Assembly (NCBI GenBank): GCA_900155495.1
Contig: FTLJ01000569.1
Coordinates: forward strand, 1-35,894
DNA length: 35,894 nt
Direction of reading: 5' to 3'
Source: Porogramme epimiltina
Taxonomy: Eukaryota; Basidiomycota; Agaricomycetes; Polyporales; Polyporaceae
Below the pieces are notes generated by a model. It made no database searches and was not told where the DNA came from. It was given only the letters and a program-made list of their open reading frames with translations. This document shows positions 10,121 to 21,562 of the stretch, piece after piece. How positions within the stretch are numbered: position 1 is the stretch's first letter; every line of letters begins with the position of its first letter. The position numbers and the translations under genes are program-made.

Positions 10121-11525
10121 TTACAAGCCCCCGATCTCGCTCTTCCAAGAATGTGCCTTTTCAAACCCATTCTTGGCGAACTGGTAGTCGATGATCGTCT
10201 TGTGGATTTCATCTCGAGATGTCATCACGAATGGCCCGTATTGGACAACGGGTTGGTCCAGAGGCTCAGCGGCAGCCTGTAGTCATTTGTTAGGGCTGTG
10301 GTAGAAACGGAGCTTACGAAAGGACATACTAAGACGAACTCCGTGTTCTCTTCAGTGGCGGTGAGCTCGACACCAGTTTCCCCCGTTTCAGCGGAGAGGA
10401 CCAAGGTGTGGAATGTCTCGTAGGGCATCGGCTCGGAGCCGACGCGGAGTGACCCCTTCCAGCCTGTGAGAGTGTAAACCTGTGGGAAGTTTGGTCACTC
10501 GAACTCAAGGCAAGTACATACTGTAGATGAAGGCCGTCCAGCCGGCAGCTATATTCGTAACAAGGTCAGTCTCTACTCTCGTCATTGTGCTACAGTCAGT
10601 GCTCACGAAGTTCTTGGAAGACAGTTCCAGGCTTCTTAAAGATGAAGTGGAAATACCAACAACCTCCGAGAGGCCGTACCGGGGACTCCACACCATGGCT
10701 TTTCCCACTGATCACCCGGACCTTGACAGGGCCGTCCTCTCCCTGAGGGAATGCTTCGGGGATCCTGCCAGAATGTCAATGTAGAACGCTACGGATGACA
10801 AAACGGATGAAGCGTACTGGTTAGGCCCAAGTTCCTGGTATGAAGGATCAACCATCTTAAATTGTTTGGGCAAATCAACCCAGAGTTGCATCCCGCGCGG
10901 CTCGGGGATTCCCTCGCCAGACACAGGCATTTCAGCATGAATGACTGCAGAAAGATCCGATTAAGCATCTTATTTCGACATATATGTCTGTGCATACTCA
11001 CTTCCTTTACCCTGTGGTTTTCCGGGTGAGAACTCGCAGTTTCTAATCAAACACAAGGAGACTGGACTAACCGCGCACATCCACTGCACGCCACCTGCTT
11101 CAATCTTGCCCTTGTGGCCAGCCGAATCTTCGTGAAGGCTTGATCTGCAGGAAACAATTCCGTCAAGTAGCGTTCAGGAGGGAATGGCGCCTAAAGCTTC
11201 GTACCCCTCCAGCATATAGGTCACAGTAGCTTGGCCCCGGTGGGGGTGGTCTGGGAAACCCTGCATGAGCTCGTTTCAGTGGTCTCTTCCAATTAATCAG
11301 GTGCGCGCTCGGGGACGTACTGCGCCTTTCGAGATGTGGAAATGATCGAGCATGAGGAATGGGGTAACATTTCTCAGCTGAGGAGAGCCAATAGAGCGTC
11401 GCACGCGGGCTCCGGCCCCCTAACATGTCATGCATTAGTGCTAGGACCTCGTCTCGGAAAAGGAAACCAACCTCCTCGGTCTCAACAGCCAAAACCTTTT
11501 GAACAACCTTCCGCGACGTTGACAT
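10121..11525 (-). CDS. Pirin family protein (Fe-binding cupin)
   Basis: Ten exons: 11525-11472, 11419-11321, 11260-11205, 11144-11072, 11011-11002, 10944-10818, 10764-10607, 10548-10522, 10463-10330, 10276-10121, giving 297 aa, the usual pirin length. The start MSTSRKVVQKVLAVE and the block MLDHFHISKGAGFPDHPHRG are characteristic. The four metal ligands known from human pirin are present as His56, His58, His100 and Glu102 (HPH; IIHAEMP). The C-terminal cupin includes FHFIFKKPGTVFQEL and GSLRVG. Pirins are nuclear or cytosolic iron proteins implicated in transcription control; some show quercetinase activity. The fifth exon is only 10 nt but is required to keep the AGKGIIHAE motif in frame. 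The gene lies only 78 bp from the convergent NSA1 stop codon. Confidence 0.95.
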
Positions 11526-12058
11526 ATCTGCTGTTGTTATGATAGAGCTGCTGTTGTAGGATGTAGCTAGACAAGTAGTGTGTTGCGAGAGCTGGTGGAA
11601 TGGAGATTGGGAAAGACAGCTAGGTGTCGATGCGAGTCCCTTTATAGCGGCGGCGAGGAGGACGAGAGCAAAAAGGAACATGCTGGAAACTAATTCATTG
11701 CTGGCTATCTTATACACCTCTGGCGCATAGGGGCCATGGATATCGACGCCATCTTGTCATCTGCCTGCCAATTCTGGGCGAAAGGGCGCACGACGTCGCG
11801 GCGGCCATGTCCCTCCTGGGGGCGTGACAGTGACCCGCCCCGTCTGACTAATGCGGCTGACAACCGTGATTGCCCCATTTAAATCGCTTCTTCACGCGGG
11901 GGATCGACGCGGTGTCCGCCGCCCAGGGCAGTCGCAGAGGTCTTCAGTCAGCGGAATATGGAGACGTCGAGTCATGGATGGGTCTCTCGTAAGGAATATT
12001 GCTAGGTTGTACACACATATCCAAGCTCGTCATAAGTGTACATAACAGCGGGGCGCCA
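11526..12058. other. Spacer: pirin promoter and 3' flank of the permease
   Basis: About 530 nt with no supportable gene. It lies between the pirin start (11525, -) and the permease stop (12059, -), so it should hold the permease 3' UTR and the pirin promoter. Overlapping reading frames here have no conserved pattern. Confidence 0.5.
11639..11646 (-). promoter_or_regulatory. Candidate TATA box of the pirin gene
   Basis: Read on the minus strand this is CTATAAAG, about 115 bp upstream of the pirin ATG at 11525. The motif and distance suit a fungal core promoter; no transcription start is known. Confidence 0.4.
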
Positions 12059-14266
12059 TTAGAGCGAATCCCACATCCTCTGCCACTTCGTACGCGGCCC
12101 TTTGGCCGCCTGCTCCATGTTGAAGCGCTCCTCCTCCTCGTCAATCTCCCGCTTACCCGTGATCAAGTCAACCTTGTCAGACGGGATCAGCACTGTACGG
12201 TAGTACAACTTGTATCCGCCGTAGAAGAGCACGAAGGTCGGAAGGGCAATGTAGGCGGTCACGAAGGTGTCTTTCGTGAATGGGATGAACGTATCGAAAC
12301 CTTCGCAAAAAGGACTCAGAAAGTTGTCACAAGTCCGCAATTGAAATTTACTCACCCTTGAAGAGTGTGATAATACCCGTGGCAATGAGTGCGAACCAAG
12401 AACCCCAAGGCTGGAAGGGTGCCTTGTAAGGAAGGTCGTCACGAGACATCCCCTGAGCCTTCAACGCTTTCATGAATCGACTGTGCCGCAGAAGAGGTGA
12501 GAAATCAGAAGATCCTTGAGAGGCCGAAAAGACTCACATGTGCGTGTAGCATATACACATCCAGGTAATCGCACCGAAAGTGGACACCAAGTTTACGAAC
12601 CAGCCGAAGACTGTCCAGCTGTAAGATATTTTAGTCGATGATCGAAGATGCGGCACTCACCCTTCGAGCTGCTGGAAGAGACGTTCAAGAACACCAGGCC
12701 GCAGAAGGCGGTGCACAGGACGAGTGACGGGATAGGTACACCCATCCGGTTGACCTTAGCGAAGATCTTTGGTGCCTGGCCCTGCACGGCGAGACCATAC
12801 AGAGTGCGAGTACCGATGTAGAGGTCCGAGTTCGCCGCGCTGAGCACGAAAAGAAGGATGGCGGCATTGATGATGTGGTTCAGCACTTTAATGCCGGCCA
12901 AGGTCGTAGCTGAGGACAGAAGTCATCAGAACTCGCCATAATGCAGGGTACACGGGGTATATCTCACCAACGACGAAGGGCGAAGCCGCTGCGCCAGCCT
13001 TGGACTTGTTTGCTACGAACAGCGTCTACGTGTGTACATGTTAGCACGACCGAATGATGACATCGCTTGGGTAATGGCTAACCTGGTCGGTACTCGGAAC
13101 CATCAAGCTGATCACGAACACACCGCCAACGTAGAAGACGAGGATACGGAAGAACGTCCTGCGGATGGCAATGGGGATGTTTTTACGGGGCGCCTGGGCC
13201 TCACCGACCGTCACGCCGATGAGCTCCGTGCCGATGTACGCGAACAGAGCGTTTGTGAGGGTGCTCCAAAAGCCGAGGAAGATCGCAAGGTGCTCGTTGT
13301 GCACCTTGCTCTCCAGGTATCCGCCCATTGGGCCGTAGGGGTGATCCCAGTAACGGAACCCGATGCGGTCGTGCCTCGGGTTCCCGCCAAGGTCGATGAT
13401 GATGCCCATGAGGAGCAGACCCACGAGGGTGATGACCTTGATGCTGCTGAACCAGAATTCAAGCTCGCCGAAAACCCTGACACCGAGAAGGTTGACCATA
13501 AAGACTGTCCACGAAGTAAGAACCTAGACGCCACGATGGAAGTACATTACTCACTAAAGGCAATGAATATAACTAAGCCCCAGCGGACCAATGGTAAGCG
13601 ACTATCCGTTGACGAGAAGAACCAATTCGCGCACGCACCCATCCAAATGGCTATGTGGACCTTACGTGTCCAATACTGGATAACGATACCCGCAGCATTG
13701 ATGTTGTTCGGGGTGACAATGAGGTACCTTGGCAAGGTTCCCCATCAAAATGCTATCGCGCAACGCACAAACGCAATTTACTCACTTGAGAACGTAGTTC
13801 CAGCCCAGCGCGAACCCGAACGCGGGGTCGACGAACCGCGTCGCATACCCCGGGAAGCCCTTCTTATGAGGGAGGTACGCAGCCATCTCTCCGAGTGCGA
13901 CCATGACCATGTAGCACACAAAGCCGACGAAGCTGTACCCCAAGAAGATACCGAGAGGACCTCCGCGGACGAGCGCGGTACCCGAACCGATAATGAGACC
14001 AGTCCCGATAGCACCTCCCAGCTATGACACCCCGTCAGAGACCACAGTAAGCCTCCATGTCCACCACGCGCCGACACACGAGACGGGAAGGGGAGACGCA
14101 CCGCGATCATGGAAATCTGCCGCGCAGACAGGTCTCTGTGCAGACTCTCCTTTTCATCCGGGTCTACGAGGACTTCATTGGCGTGGCCCGAAAAATAGTT
14201 GTCCTTGTCGGCAATGATCGAGGAAGACTTGTTGCTGTTCGAGACGCGCTTCTCCAGGTCAGCCAT
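12059..14266 (-). CDS. Amino-acid permease (APC superfamily, fungal AAT type)
   Basis: Ten exons: 14266-14102, 14021-13786, 13727-13639, 13572-13555, 13504-13083, 13025-12968, 12909-12661, 12610-12538, 12480-12356, 12300-12059, giving 558 aa. A hydrophilic N-terminus leads into DLSARQISMIALGGAIGTGL, the signature of the first helix of yeast-type amino-acid permeases. About 12 hydrophobic helices follow, with family landmarks YLIVTPNNINAAG, FGELEFWFSSIKV, DLGGNPRHDRIGFRYW, VGEAQAPRKNIP, NSDLYIGTRTLYGLA and VPIPSL. The C-terminal tail is soluble and charged (KREIDEEEERFNMEQA). It should be a plasma-membrane H+/amino-acid symporter; the substrate cannot be read from sequence. The fourth exon is only 18 nt (VIFIAF) within a membrane helix. 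Introns 2 and 9 use AAG acceptors. Confidence 0.95.
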
Positions 14267-14913
14267 GGTCGTGTGCGGGGGGCGCAGGGAGGATGCGGGG
14301 GAGGAGGCGACCTGGAGACCCGGCGGGGAGAAGGGAGAGACGCGGCTGACGGGGTGGGCCTGGCGTCGGGGAAAGGGGAGGGCGGGCGCGCATGAGCAGA
14401 CTCTTATACATACACGCGTGGTGGGGGAAGATGGAATTGGAGGACTGATAGCGCTCTGCCTCCTTGGGTTCCGTCTATCAATCCAAGTACCTTCGCCAAG
14501 CCCCAGTGGGGTAGACGTGCAGCGCCCTCGCCCGCTGCGCCCTGAGATGCCAAGGCGTGTTGCAAAACACTAGATATGCTTTCTGTGCCTCACTTCTGTG
14601 TCTCCTCCAGATTGCCGTGGACACCGTAGTGAGCTATGGACGCCGCGCTCCGGGGTTGTCGGTTGGTCAGCTGACGTTTCGCCAGAAGGCCTCAGAGTCA
14701 GACGGCCACCGGCGGCCGCAGCGGCGGCAAGAGCTGCTCAGCATTGCGCAATGGAAATTTTTTGGAGGACAAGGACTGGGAACACAGCGATCACGGACGG
14801 GTTGAAGAGAAAACCACGACGAGATAACGGTAAAGCAGACATCAACCCCTTCTCCAGATCCCCTAGCCGAGAACCGATCTCGATCGCGATCCGCCACAGT
14901 GGGGGGCTGACGC
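14267..14913. other. Spacer upstream of the permease, downstream of the enoyl-CoA isomerase
   Basis: About 650 nt. The part near 14267-14410 is the likely permease 5' UTR and core promoter; the rest should hold upstream control sites and the 3' UTR of the next gene. No gene or repeat was recognised. Confidence 0.5.
14401..14408 (-). promoter_or_regulatory. Candidate TATA box of the amino-acid permease gene
   Basis: The minus strand reads TATAAGAG about 135 bp upstream of the permease ATG at 14266. Position and motif are plausible for a regulated fungal transporter gene; not verified. Confidence 0.35.
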
Positions 14914-16289
14914 TCACAGCTTGTGTTTGAGCTCCTTCCTCGCGATCTTTCCAAACCTCTCCGAGGGGATACCAGTCTCGAACCGCTGAGCCTGTGCGTA
15001 GCTCTCGCGCAGGTTGACCGCGTCAAGGTTGTGCTGGTCGTTCAGGCCCGCCTTAATCAGCTTCTTCACTCCGAGAACCGCGGACGGGTCTAGCCCTTCG
15101 AGCTCCGCCAAAACGTGTCCACGCACGGCGGCTTGAAACGCAGGTACCGGTTGCTCCGGGAAGATTTTGCTGCGCAGTCTCAACGTCAGTGTGTGAGCGG
15201 GAATGAAGGGGACTGGCCCCTCACTTGAAAAATCCGCATTCAAGCAGTTCCTTTGCTTCCTTCTTCTTCCCCCAAATAAGAACCTCATTCGCCTTCGCAG
15301 CACCCACTGAGAAAGGGGGTAACATGAATAAGCGACCGCCACTAAATGCCGCGGGGGAAGGATGAACGCTTACTCCTGTTGCGGAACGAGACGCTAGATC
15401 CCGCCTCAGCGATGATCCCTGCAGTCGGGCAGAGTCGGGCACGGTCAGACAAACCCCTCGCTTCAAATACCAACGCCACACCCCAAGTGCTCACCCAAGA
15501 ACGTGAACGGGACCGAAAGCCATGCGCTTGGCAAGGCATAGATAAAATCGAAATGCCCGAGGAACGCTGCCCGGAAAGGTGAGGATGACGCCATTGGCCC
15601 GCGGCATGGCTCAAAAAAACGGACCTGCGGCGATACCTTTGAGGCAAAACGAAACGTTAGCACGGCACGTAGAAGCCTCCCAAAAGCACCTAATCTCACT
15701 TACCCATTACCGGACCATTCACTGCTGCTACGAGGATCTTGGAGTGAGTATACAGCTGGAAAGCCGTCACCTGGGTGAGTATGATTCGCAATAAGCTTGC
15801 GAAATCACACTCACCGCATTGCTGACATCTGTATTGACCGGGGCAACGGTATCCGTAAAGAAGTCGCGAGCGTTGCTAAGTTTGTTGGAGCTGGTGGTCT
15901 TCTTCACGCTAGTCCCGCTACGATGTACATATATCCAACCTCTGTGAATGACACGAGCAGAGCGACAGCGATGTGTGTACATACGCTGAGAACCACCTGC
16001 CATTCGCTAGGTTGTCGTGTAGCGTCAACACAACGGCGGCACGAATCACATAAGTCCGATAGGCTCACCTTGCCAAATAGTTACGAGGACATCGTCACGC
16101 TTGTCTACTTCCCTCAAGGCGTTTGCAAAGGCATTGTAATCTATAAGGGGTTATTGTTTCAATTATGCCCACGAAGTGCCCCTCGAGACGTATAACCCCA
16201 CCCTCTCTGTTAATGGCATTCAGGATTCTCGGGTTGTTGAAAGTAATGGTAGCGATGCCTTGTGAGACGTCGAGTGTTACGGTAGTCAT
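14914..16289 (-). CDS. Enoyl-CoA isomerase/hydratase, Eci1-like, probably peroxisomal
   Basis: Ten exons: 16289-16202, 16140-16069, 16006-15985, 15917-15815, 15770-15704, 15636-15625, 15566-15495, 15418-15374, 15306-15225, 15169-14914, giving 272 aa. It is a crotonase-fold protein: ATITFNNPRILNAINR start, oxyanion-hole segment NGRWFSAGT (residues 55-63), VAAVNGPVMGIAA, and IIAEAGSSVSF, where Glu150 aligns with the catalytic Glu of delta3,delta2-enoyl-CoA isomerases. That favours an isomerase needed for beta-oxidation of unsaturated fatty acids. The C-terminus is His-Lys-Leu, a PTS1-like tripeptide of the kind seen in yeast Eci1/Dci1, and there is no mitochondrial leader. Exons of 12 and 22 nt occur. 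The gene is divergent from BET2. Confidence 0.9.
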
Positions 16290-16777
16290 GTTTGATGTGG
16301 GGTAAGATGGAAGTGTGGGGTAGTGTTCTAGGCTGTCGTCCGTAATCAAGAATATCCTTGGGATCAGGTTATGAAGCAGGTCACTAATCAGTGCATTCCT
16401 TGTAGTATAATGCTGAAAAATCAGTAGCAGGGAGAGAGCGAGCTTGGTCGTCGCGTACCGTTCAGATGAGGGGGCAACGTTCAACCTGAGACCAACATCA
16501 AACAGGTTGGGGCGGGATGCACCAGCAGCACCGGCGATGTGTTCTTCCGGGACCCGGGGACCTGTGGGGTACCCGTTAGACGCCCGTTTGATTACGTCAT
16601 TTTACGGCGTTAACGCATGCGGCTCCGACTCGGACGGTTGACCCATCGGACGGCACTGCTAGATTCTTGATTGAAGAACGAAGTCATTCGCTAAGGGGTT
16701 CAGCGTACGTCGCGCCTCCTTGACACTGTGGATACTCCGTTAAGGATGCTGCAGCTTCAAACCTGCTTGTCTTGAAG
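16290..16777. promoter_or_regulatory. Shared intergenic promoter region of the Eci1-like gene and BET2
   Basis: The 488 bp between two divergent start codons should hold both promoters. No unambiguous TATA box, operator or repeat was identified. Confidence 0.4.
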
Positions 16778-18066
16778 ATGTCCTCAACATTAGCTATCCC
16801 TCTGCATGTCAAGTATATCCAGTCTCTGGGAGAGGTGAGTAATGTGTAGATCTAATGTATACCCATCTAATGCCTCCTGATATAGAACAAGGATGATCTC
16901 ATATACCATATGACAGCGCACTTGCGCATGAACGCCATCTACTGGGGCTTGACATCCTTGTGCATCATGAACCAGAAAGATGCCTTGAACCGTGACGAGA
17001 TGATCGACTTTGTCATGAGCTGCTGGGACGATGAATCAGGTTTTTGGTTCTATCTGCGACGAATTCTCGGAAAACCTGACTAGGGAACTATAGGAGGCTT
17101 TGGTCCACATCCTGACCACGATCCACATGTCCACTCGACATTGAGTGCTATCCAGATCCTGGCGATGCATGACGCCTTGGATAGGCTGAACATCCCCCGC
17201 GTGGCAAAATGTGCGAACTCTATTACATGCAAGACTATCTGACTAATGTGCTTATCAACAGTTATATTGTCTTTACAACAAGACTCGGGCGTATTTGCTG
17301 GGGACGAGGGTGGAGAGGTTGACACCCGCTTTTTGTTCTGTGCCGTCAATGCCCTCTCTCTGATAGGCCGTTTGAGTGATCTTGATGTGGAGAAAACAGT
17401 TGAATACATCCGACAATGCAGGAACTTTGATGGAGGTTTTGGAGCACGAGCAGGTGCAGAAAGCCATGCAGCTCAAGGTCGGCATATTCAACTATAATTT
17501 GATGTCGCCTGCTGATTATGGTTGTCGCGTAGTGTACGTTTGCGTCAGTACGCTCGCCATTCTGGACAGACTGGATGAAGTCGACCAAGATACACTGGGC
17601 TGGTGGCTTGCGGAACGTCAGCTACCGAACGGAGGTCTGAACGGCCGCCCAGAAAAGCTTGAAGACGTTTGTTATAGTTTCTGGGTTCTCTCCGCATTGT
17701 CTATTTTGAACAAGTTGACGTGGATCAATGCGGACAAGTTAATCGCGTTCATTCTCTCTGCGCAGGTTCGTCAAGTGGCTATATCGTGGGATGGCCAAGC
17801 TAACAGGATATTAGGACCTGGACCACGGCGGCATTGCGGACAGACCCGGCGACCAACCGGATGTCTTCCATACTTGTTTCGGGGTAGCAGGTACGTCTGG
17901 CTGTGGCTTATGAATTTATCATCATATTGACCTTCTGATAGGCCTTTCGCTGCTGGGTTACCCTGGTCTAGACGACCTAGACCCAATTTATTGTATGCCA
18001 GCAAAGGTGATAGAATCGATGGGTTTGAGGAAAGGATGGACTGCGCTATCACGAAGGGCGCACTGA
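16778..18066 (+). CDS. BET2: Rab geranylgeranyltransferase (type II) beta subunit
   Basis: Exons 16778-16834, 16886-17039, 17094-17210, 17262-17477, 17533-17765, 17815-17890 and 17942-18066 give 325 aa, the normal family length. Prenyltransferase alpha-alpha repeats are clear: [75 protein letters not shown]. The catalytic zinc ligands Asp226, Cys228 and His278 (DVC; FHTCFG) are all present. With Mad2/RGGTA-type alpha subunit and Rab escort protein it adds geranylgeranyl groups to the C-terminal cysteines of Rab GTPases for vesicle traffic. One position usually Trp in GDEWGE is Gly here. The start [19 protein letters not shown] fits the family. Confidence 0.95.
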
Positions 18067-18402
18067 GGCCGTTCATCGAGCGAATTTATACACCTTGTTG
18101 TATTTTTACACGGGCGGTAACTGTAAACCGTTTACGCAGACGGCATCGTGTCGCGAACCTGTCGAGTTGAGGTTGGATAGAAAGATGTCCGGGCCGAGTG
18201 TAGGCAAGGACAACTCACGTGGCGTGGCGGGTAGATGGCGATTGTAGGCGCGGGCAAGTGCGCGCGGTCGGAGGGTGTTTGAGTTCAGGAGAACTACTAA
18301 GCTCTATCCATCCCACCCTCGTCCTTCTCTCATCTCCTCCCGGGTCTGCCCTCGCATCTCCGTCGCCCTGCCGCGCGGGCTGCCTCTACACGACGCCTTG
18401 CT
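18067..18402. other. Spacer with CT-rich tract before the armadillo gene
   Basis: About 336 nt: the BET2 3' end, then a promoter. From about 18300 to 18370 the + strand is strongly pyrimidine-rich (CTCATCTCCTCCC and similar), as is common just upstream of fungal transcription starts. Confidence 0.5.
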
Positions 18403-21065
18403 ATGAGTGCATCCACTGCCCTCGCTTCTGCCTCCGCCCTCGGCGATCTCTTCGCCCAGCTCCAACTCGATCCTCCCACCCAGTGGCCTAAGATCGAGGC
18501 CACCGCTCAGAGCCTCGCCAACGAGCTTCGCACCAAGGATGGTTCGCTGCGTCTCCTCTGCTCTCCCTTGTGCTCTGTGCCGACGCGCGCGCTCTAGTTG
18601 AACAGCAGACTGCCCTCGGAAAGACTCTTCTCCCTCAGACCCTGACTTCCCTCCTGAAGAGCGCGCTCAACGACCGCGACAGCTCAGGATGCAAGCCCGC
18701 TATATTCGAACTCCTCCGTGTTTCCGCGAACCTCTGCATGGACCATGGTAAGCACTTCTCCATCGCGCGCGACCCCAACTAACGTTGCTGACCGTACTTG
18801 GTTTCCAGATGACAATCGAGGGGTTTTATTGGAAGCCGGATTCCCCCAGACCGTCCTCGGCCTCTTAGAGAGCTATGCCGAATCTGTCAAGCCTGCGCAG
18901 CGAACCCCTTTTCCGATATCCGTAGCTGATCTGAAGATTGTTAAGACTGCGATTGGCTTTCTGCTCAACGCGAGTGTTGGTTACGGTGGGTGGCGGACCT
19001 GTTCGTTCACCTTCTCGCGGCATCGCTGATTGACCGGCGCAGATGCCGTCAAGCAACGGTTGATATCTTTGGAGGCTGCAATGACTATCCTGAAGCTCTC
19101 TGCGTCCATATACCCAGTTGGCTCATGGCAACAGCCCCTATCTATGCCGGAGGGTAGCACAGATGACCCCTCCGAAAGTTGGTCCTTGCGCAGCACTACG
19201 GCTTCCTGGTCATGGCGCGCAATTGAAGAGCTCAGGGGAGACGAGGATAACCGTAAGTTTAATCCTCAATGAATGCTAGAGGCCCGTTTGGCTGACCGCC
19301 GTGAGTGCAGAGCCCCCTCGTGACATCTTCGGGCAGGACGCGTTGCCCCTAGTTGTATCTCAGCTGCAGGCTTTCATCCCTCCATACGCCACGCTCCCGC
19401 CCCAGTTCGCCTCCCCCGCCTCCCGACGGAGCCTGGTGCAGGCAGACTACGACATCTACGAGCAGGTCTGCGGCCTGATCGAGTCTCTATGCATCGATGT
19501 CGAGGACGTCCGCCTCTCTCTTGCGCGCGGCATGACCTTCCCCGCAGAGCACGGCGGCGTTGCGTGCTTGTCTGACCTCATGACCTTTGTGGATAAGGGC
19601 GACTACCCTCCATACTGGACACCTGAGGAGCGCACGTCGAAAGAGAAGGGCTTCGATCTTGGCAAAGGGGCTCTTGTGAAGGCAATAGTTGAAATTGCAG
19701 GGGAGGAGAAGAATATCGACACACTTTGGGACGACTCGGAGGCTGACAAACCGGGAGGAGAGTTTGTGAGCCGCATGGTGAACTGGATCCGAGCCCACAA
19801 GTCTCTCAAAGAGACCAGTAGGGACGATCTTCTCATTTGTGCAACACTCAGCCTCGGTAACATCTGCCGACGAGGTATGTTCTACGGACCGTACAGTCTT
19901 CTAGAGCCTCCAATGACGGCCACCCTTCCCGACAGACGCTCATTCGACTGTCATCGTAACACCGCCCGTCTCTCTTGCGTCCGACCTAGCAGCCCTGCTG
20001 GAACCTGAAACAGACCTCAAGGTCAAACATGGCGTCATCGGTCTTCTCAAACACCTCGCACAGTCGCAAGGCTGCCGGCCAGCCCTTGGCCAGGCGGGGG
20101 TCATTCAACAACTCGGGGTGTCGCAGATCTGGGGTGAGAAGGCCGACATGGTGGAGATCATCCAGGTGGCCGCTATTGGAGTAGCAAAACACATGTGCAA
20201 CGGCGACAGTGAGCATGGCTTAGCCTTTCCGCAATTGCACGGCAGCCGCTGACTCCAAATGCCTGTTCGTCTCACCCCACCCCCGCTTCCTTACCCCAGT
20301 GGACAACACGTTCTCGCTAGTGCTGCCGGACGAGAGTGATTCGCCTCTGCGGCAAATCCTCGCCCTGGTGCGGAGATCGGACTCGATCGCCGTAAAGAGC
20401 GAAGGCACACGCGTGCTCGTGAATGCCACGAAGTCCCTGTGGTCGACCGATCCGAAGACGCTTGATGGGGAACGCGCCAGCAGGCGGGAGGCGGCCACGA
20501 CCGCGCTCGTGACGGAGCCGTGCGTGTCCGCACTGGCCAGGTTGATCGGGAGGAGCAAGCGGTACCCGACCCTCGTTAACGAGGGCGTTGTGGCGCTCTC
20601 GCTGATCAGCACACACCCCAGCGGAGGTACGTCCCGCGCCGCCCATGCCGCCACGCAGTACCCCGCCCTGACCCGCGCGTTTTGCGCTTCGTAGGCACGC
20701 TGGTGCTGGACTCCTTGCTGAACCCTCTTCCGACCGAGGCGATCCGGGCCACTTCGCAGCCGCTCTCGGCCGTGTCCCCGACGGAGGGCTCGCCCGTTGT
20801 GGGCCCGCGGCGTGCGCTGGACATGCTCACAAACGTGCTGCGTGAGGGAGGGAGCGGATCGAAGGTACCCCCGGAGGTCCGCTCCAACATCTGCGCGCTG
20901 TTGGGGCACCTCGGCCGGAAGGGCGTCGTTGCGGAGAGCCGGGCGATGGACCTAGAGCGGATGAAGGACGCCACTCGAGACCTCATCCAGACACTCGCCA
21001 AGGATGCGGATGGAAACGCGAAGGTCGTGACGGCGGCGAAGAAGGCGTTGGAGGCGTGGGCTTGA
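18403..21065 (+). CDS. SmgGDS/Rap1GDS1-like armadillo-repeat protein
   Basis: Exons 18403-18541, 18598-18747, 18809-18985, 19043-19252, 19311-19874, 19936-20208, 20300-20626 and 20695-21065 give 736 aa. It is almost all helical with ARM-like repeats: LLEAGFPQTVLGLLESY, TAIGFLLNASVGY, LICATLSLGNICRRDAHS, KVKHGVIGLLKHLAQSQG, SEGTRVLVNATKSLW, LVNEGVVALSLI and VRSNICALLGHLGR. This pattern and its order resemble RAP1GDS1 (SmgGDS), a chaperone/exchange factor for small GTPases with a C-terminal polybasic region, here somewhat longer than the animal protein (about 610 aa). Cytosolic location is expected, since no signal or membrane segment is visible. Another ARM-repeat function cannot be excluded. 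Confidence 0.8.
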
Positions 21066-21562
21066 GAGTATGGGAAGCAGTTGGCTTTCCTTGTGGATTC
21101 GTAGGAGACTTGCACGTCCAGGATAGAGAGGCTACACGCTGAATGTCGATTATGCGTACGAGTGCCGTACTATACTTCGGTTGTATTTCTTGATTGGTTG
21201 TATCACAAGCATTTTCGTTGTTGTTAGTATCGACTTCCACGCCGCCGCGAAACCAGGAACGCCACTTCAGTGGGGACTATACTGAGACTTCGGCATAAGA
21301 CGTAAAGTTGAGCTCAGAGCGAGCTGAGGGAGCCTGGGAGGAGAGTGCTCGGTGCCGGCGTCTTGGAGAAGCCGGGAGACAATGTGGCTGAGAAGCGGCC
21401 TCGTCAGTGGCAGACGTGTCGGCCACCTTGCTCATCTACAGCTACGACAGGTCCCAGTCTCACTTGCTCTCCTCGTTTGTTCTCTCTCACTACGTTCGAC
21501 GTGGGATGCACCACAGGTGGTGACTACCCCGCTACTGCACGCCAATAACGCCCTCGCCTAGG
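21066..21562. other. Spacer between tandem genes
   Basis: About 500 nt between two + strand genes, with the 3' UTR of the armadillo gene (AT-richer, 21150-21230) and the hydrolase promoter. A CT-rich segment (about 21460-21495) precedes the hydrolase start. No gene was supported. Confidence 0.45.

Noticed and set aside
10464..10480. Earlier acceptor in the pirin gene (CACAG before GTTTACACT), suggesting FIY-TLTG
   Set aside because: The phase does not fit any available donor. The acceptor at 10464 gives FIYSWKGSLRVG, the same length as the usual pirin segment.
13032..14027. 331-codon plus-strand open frame across the permease gene
   Set aside because: It is an antisense frame of the permease exons and introns, with no membrane or domain pattern of its own.
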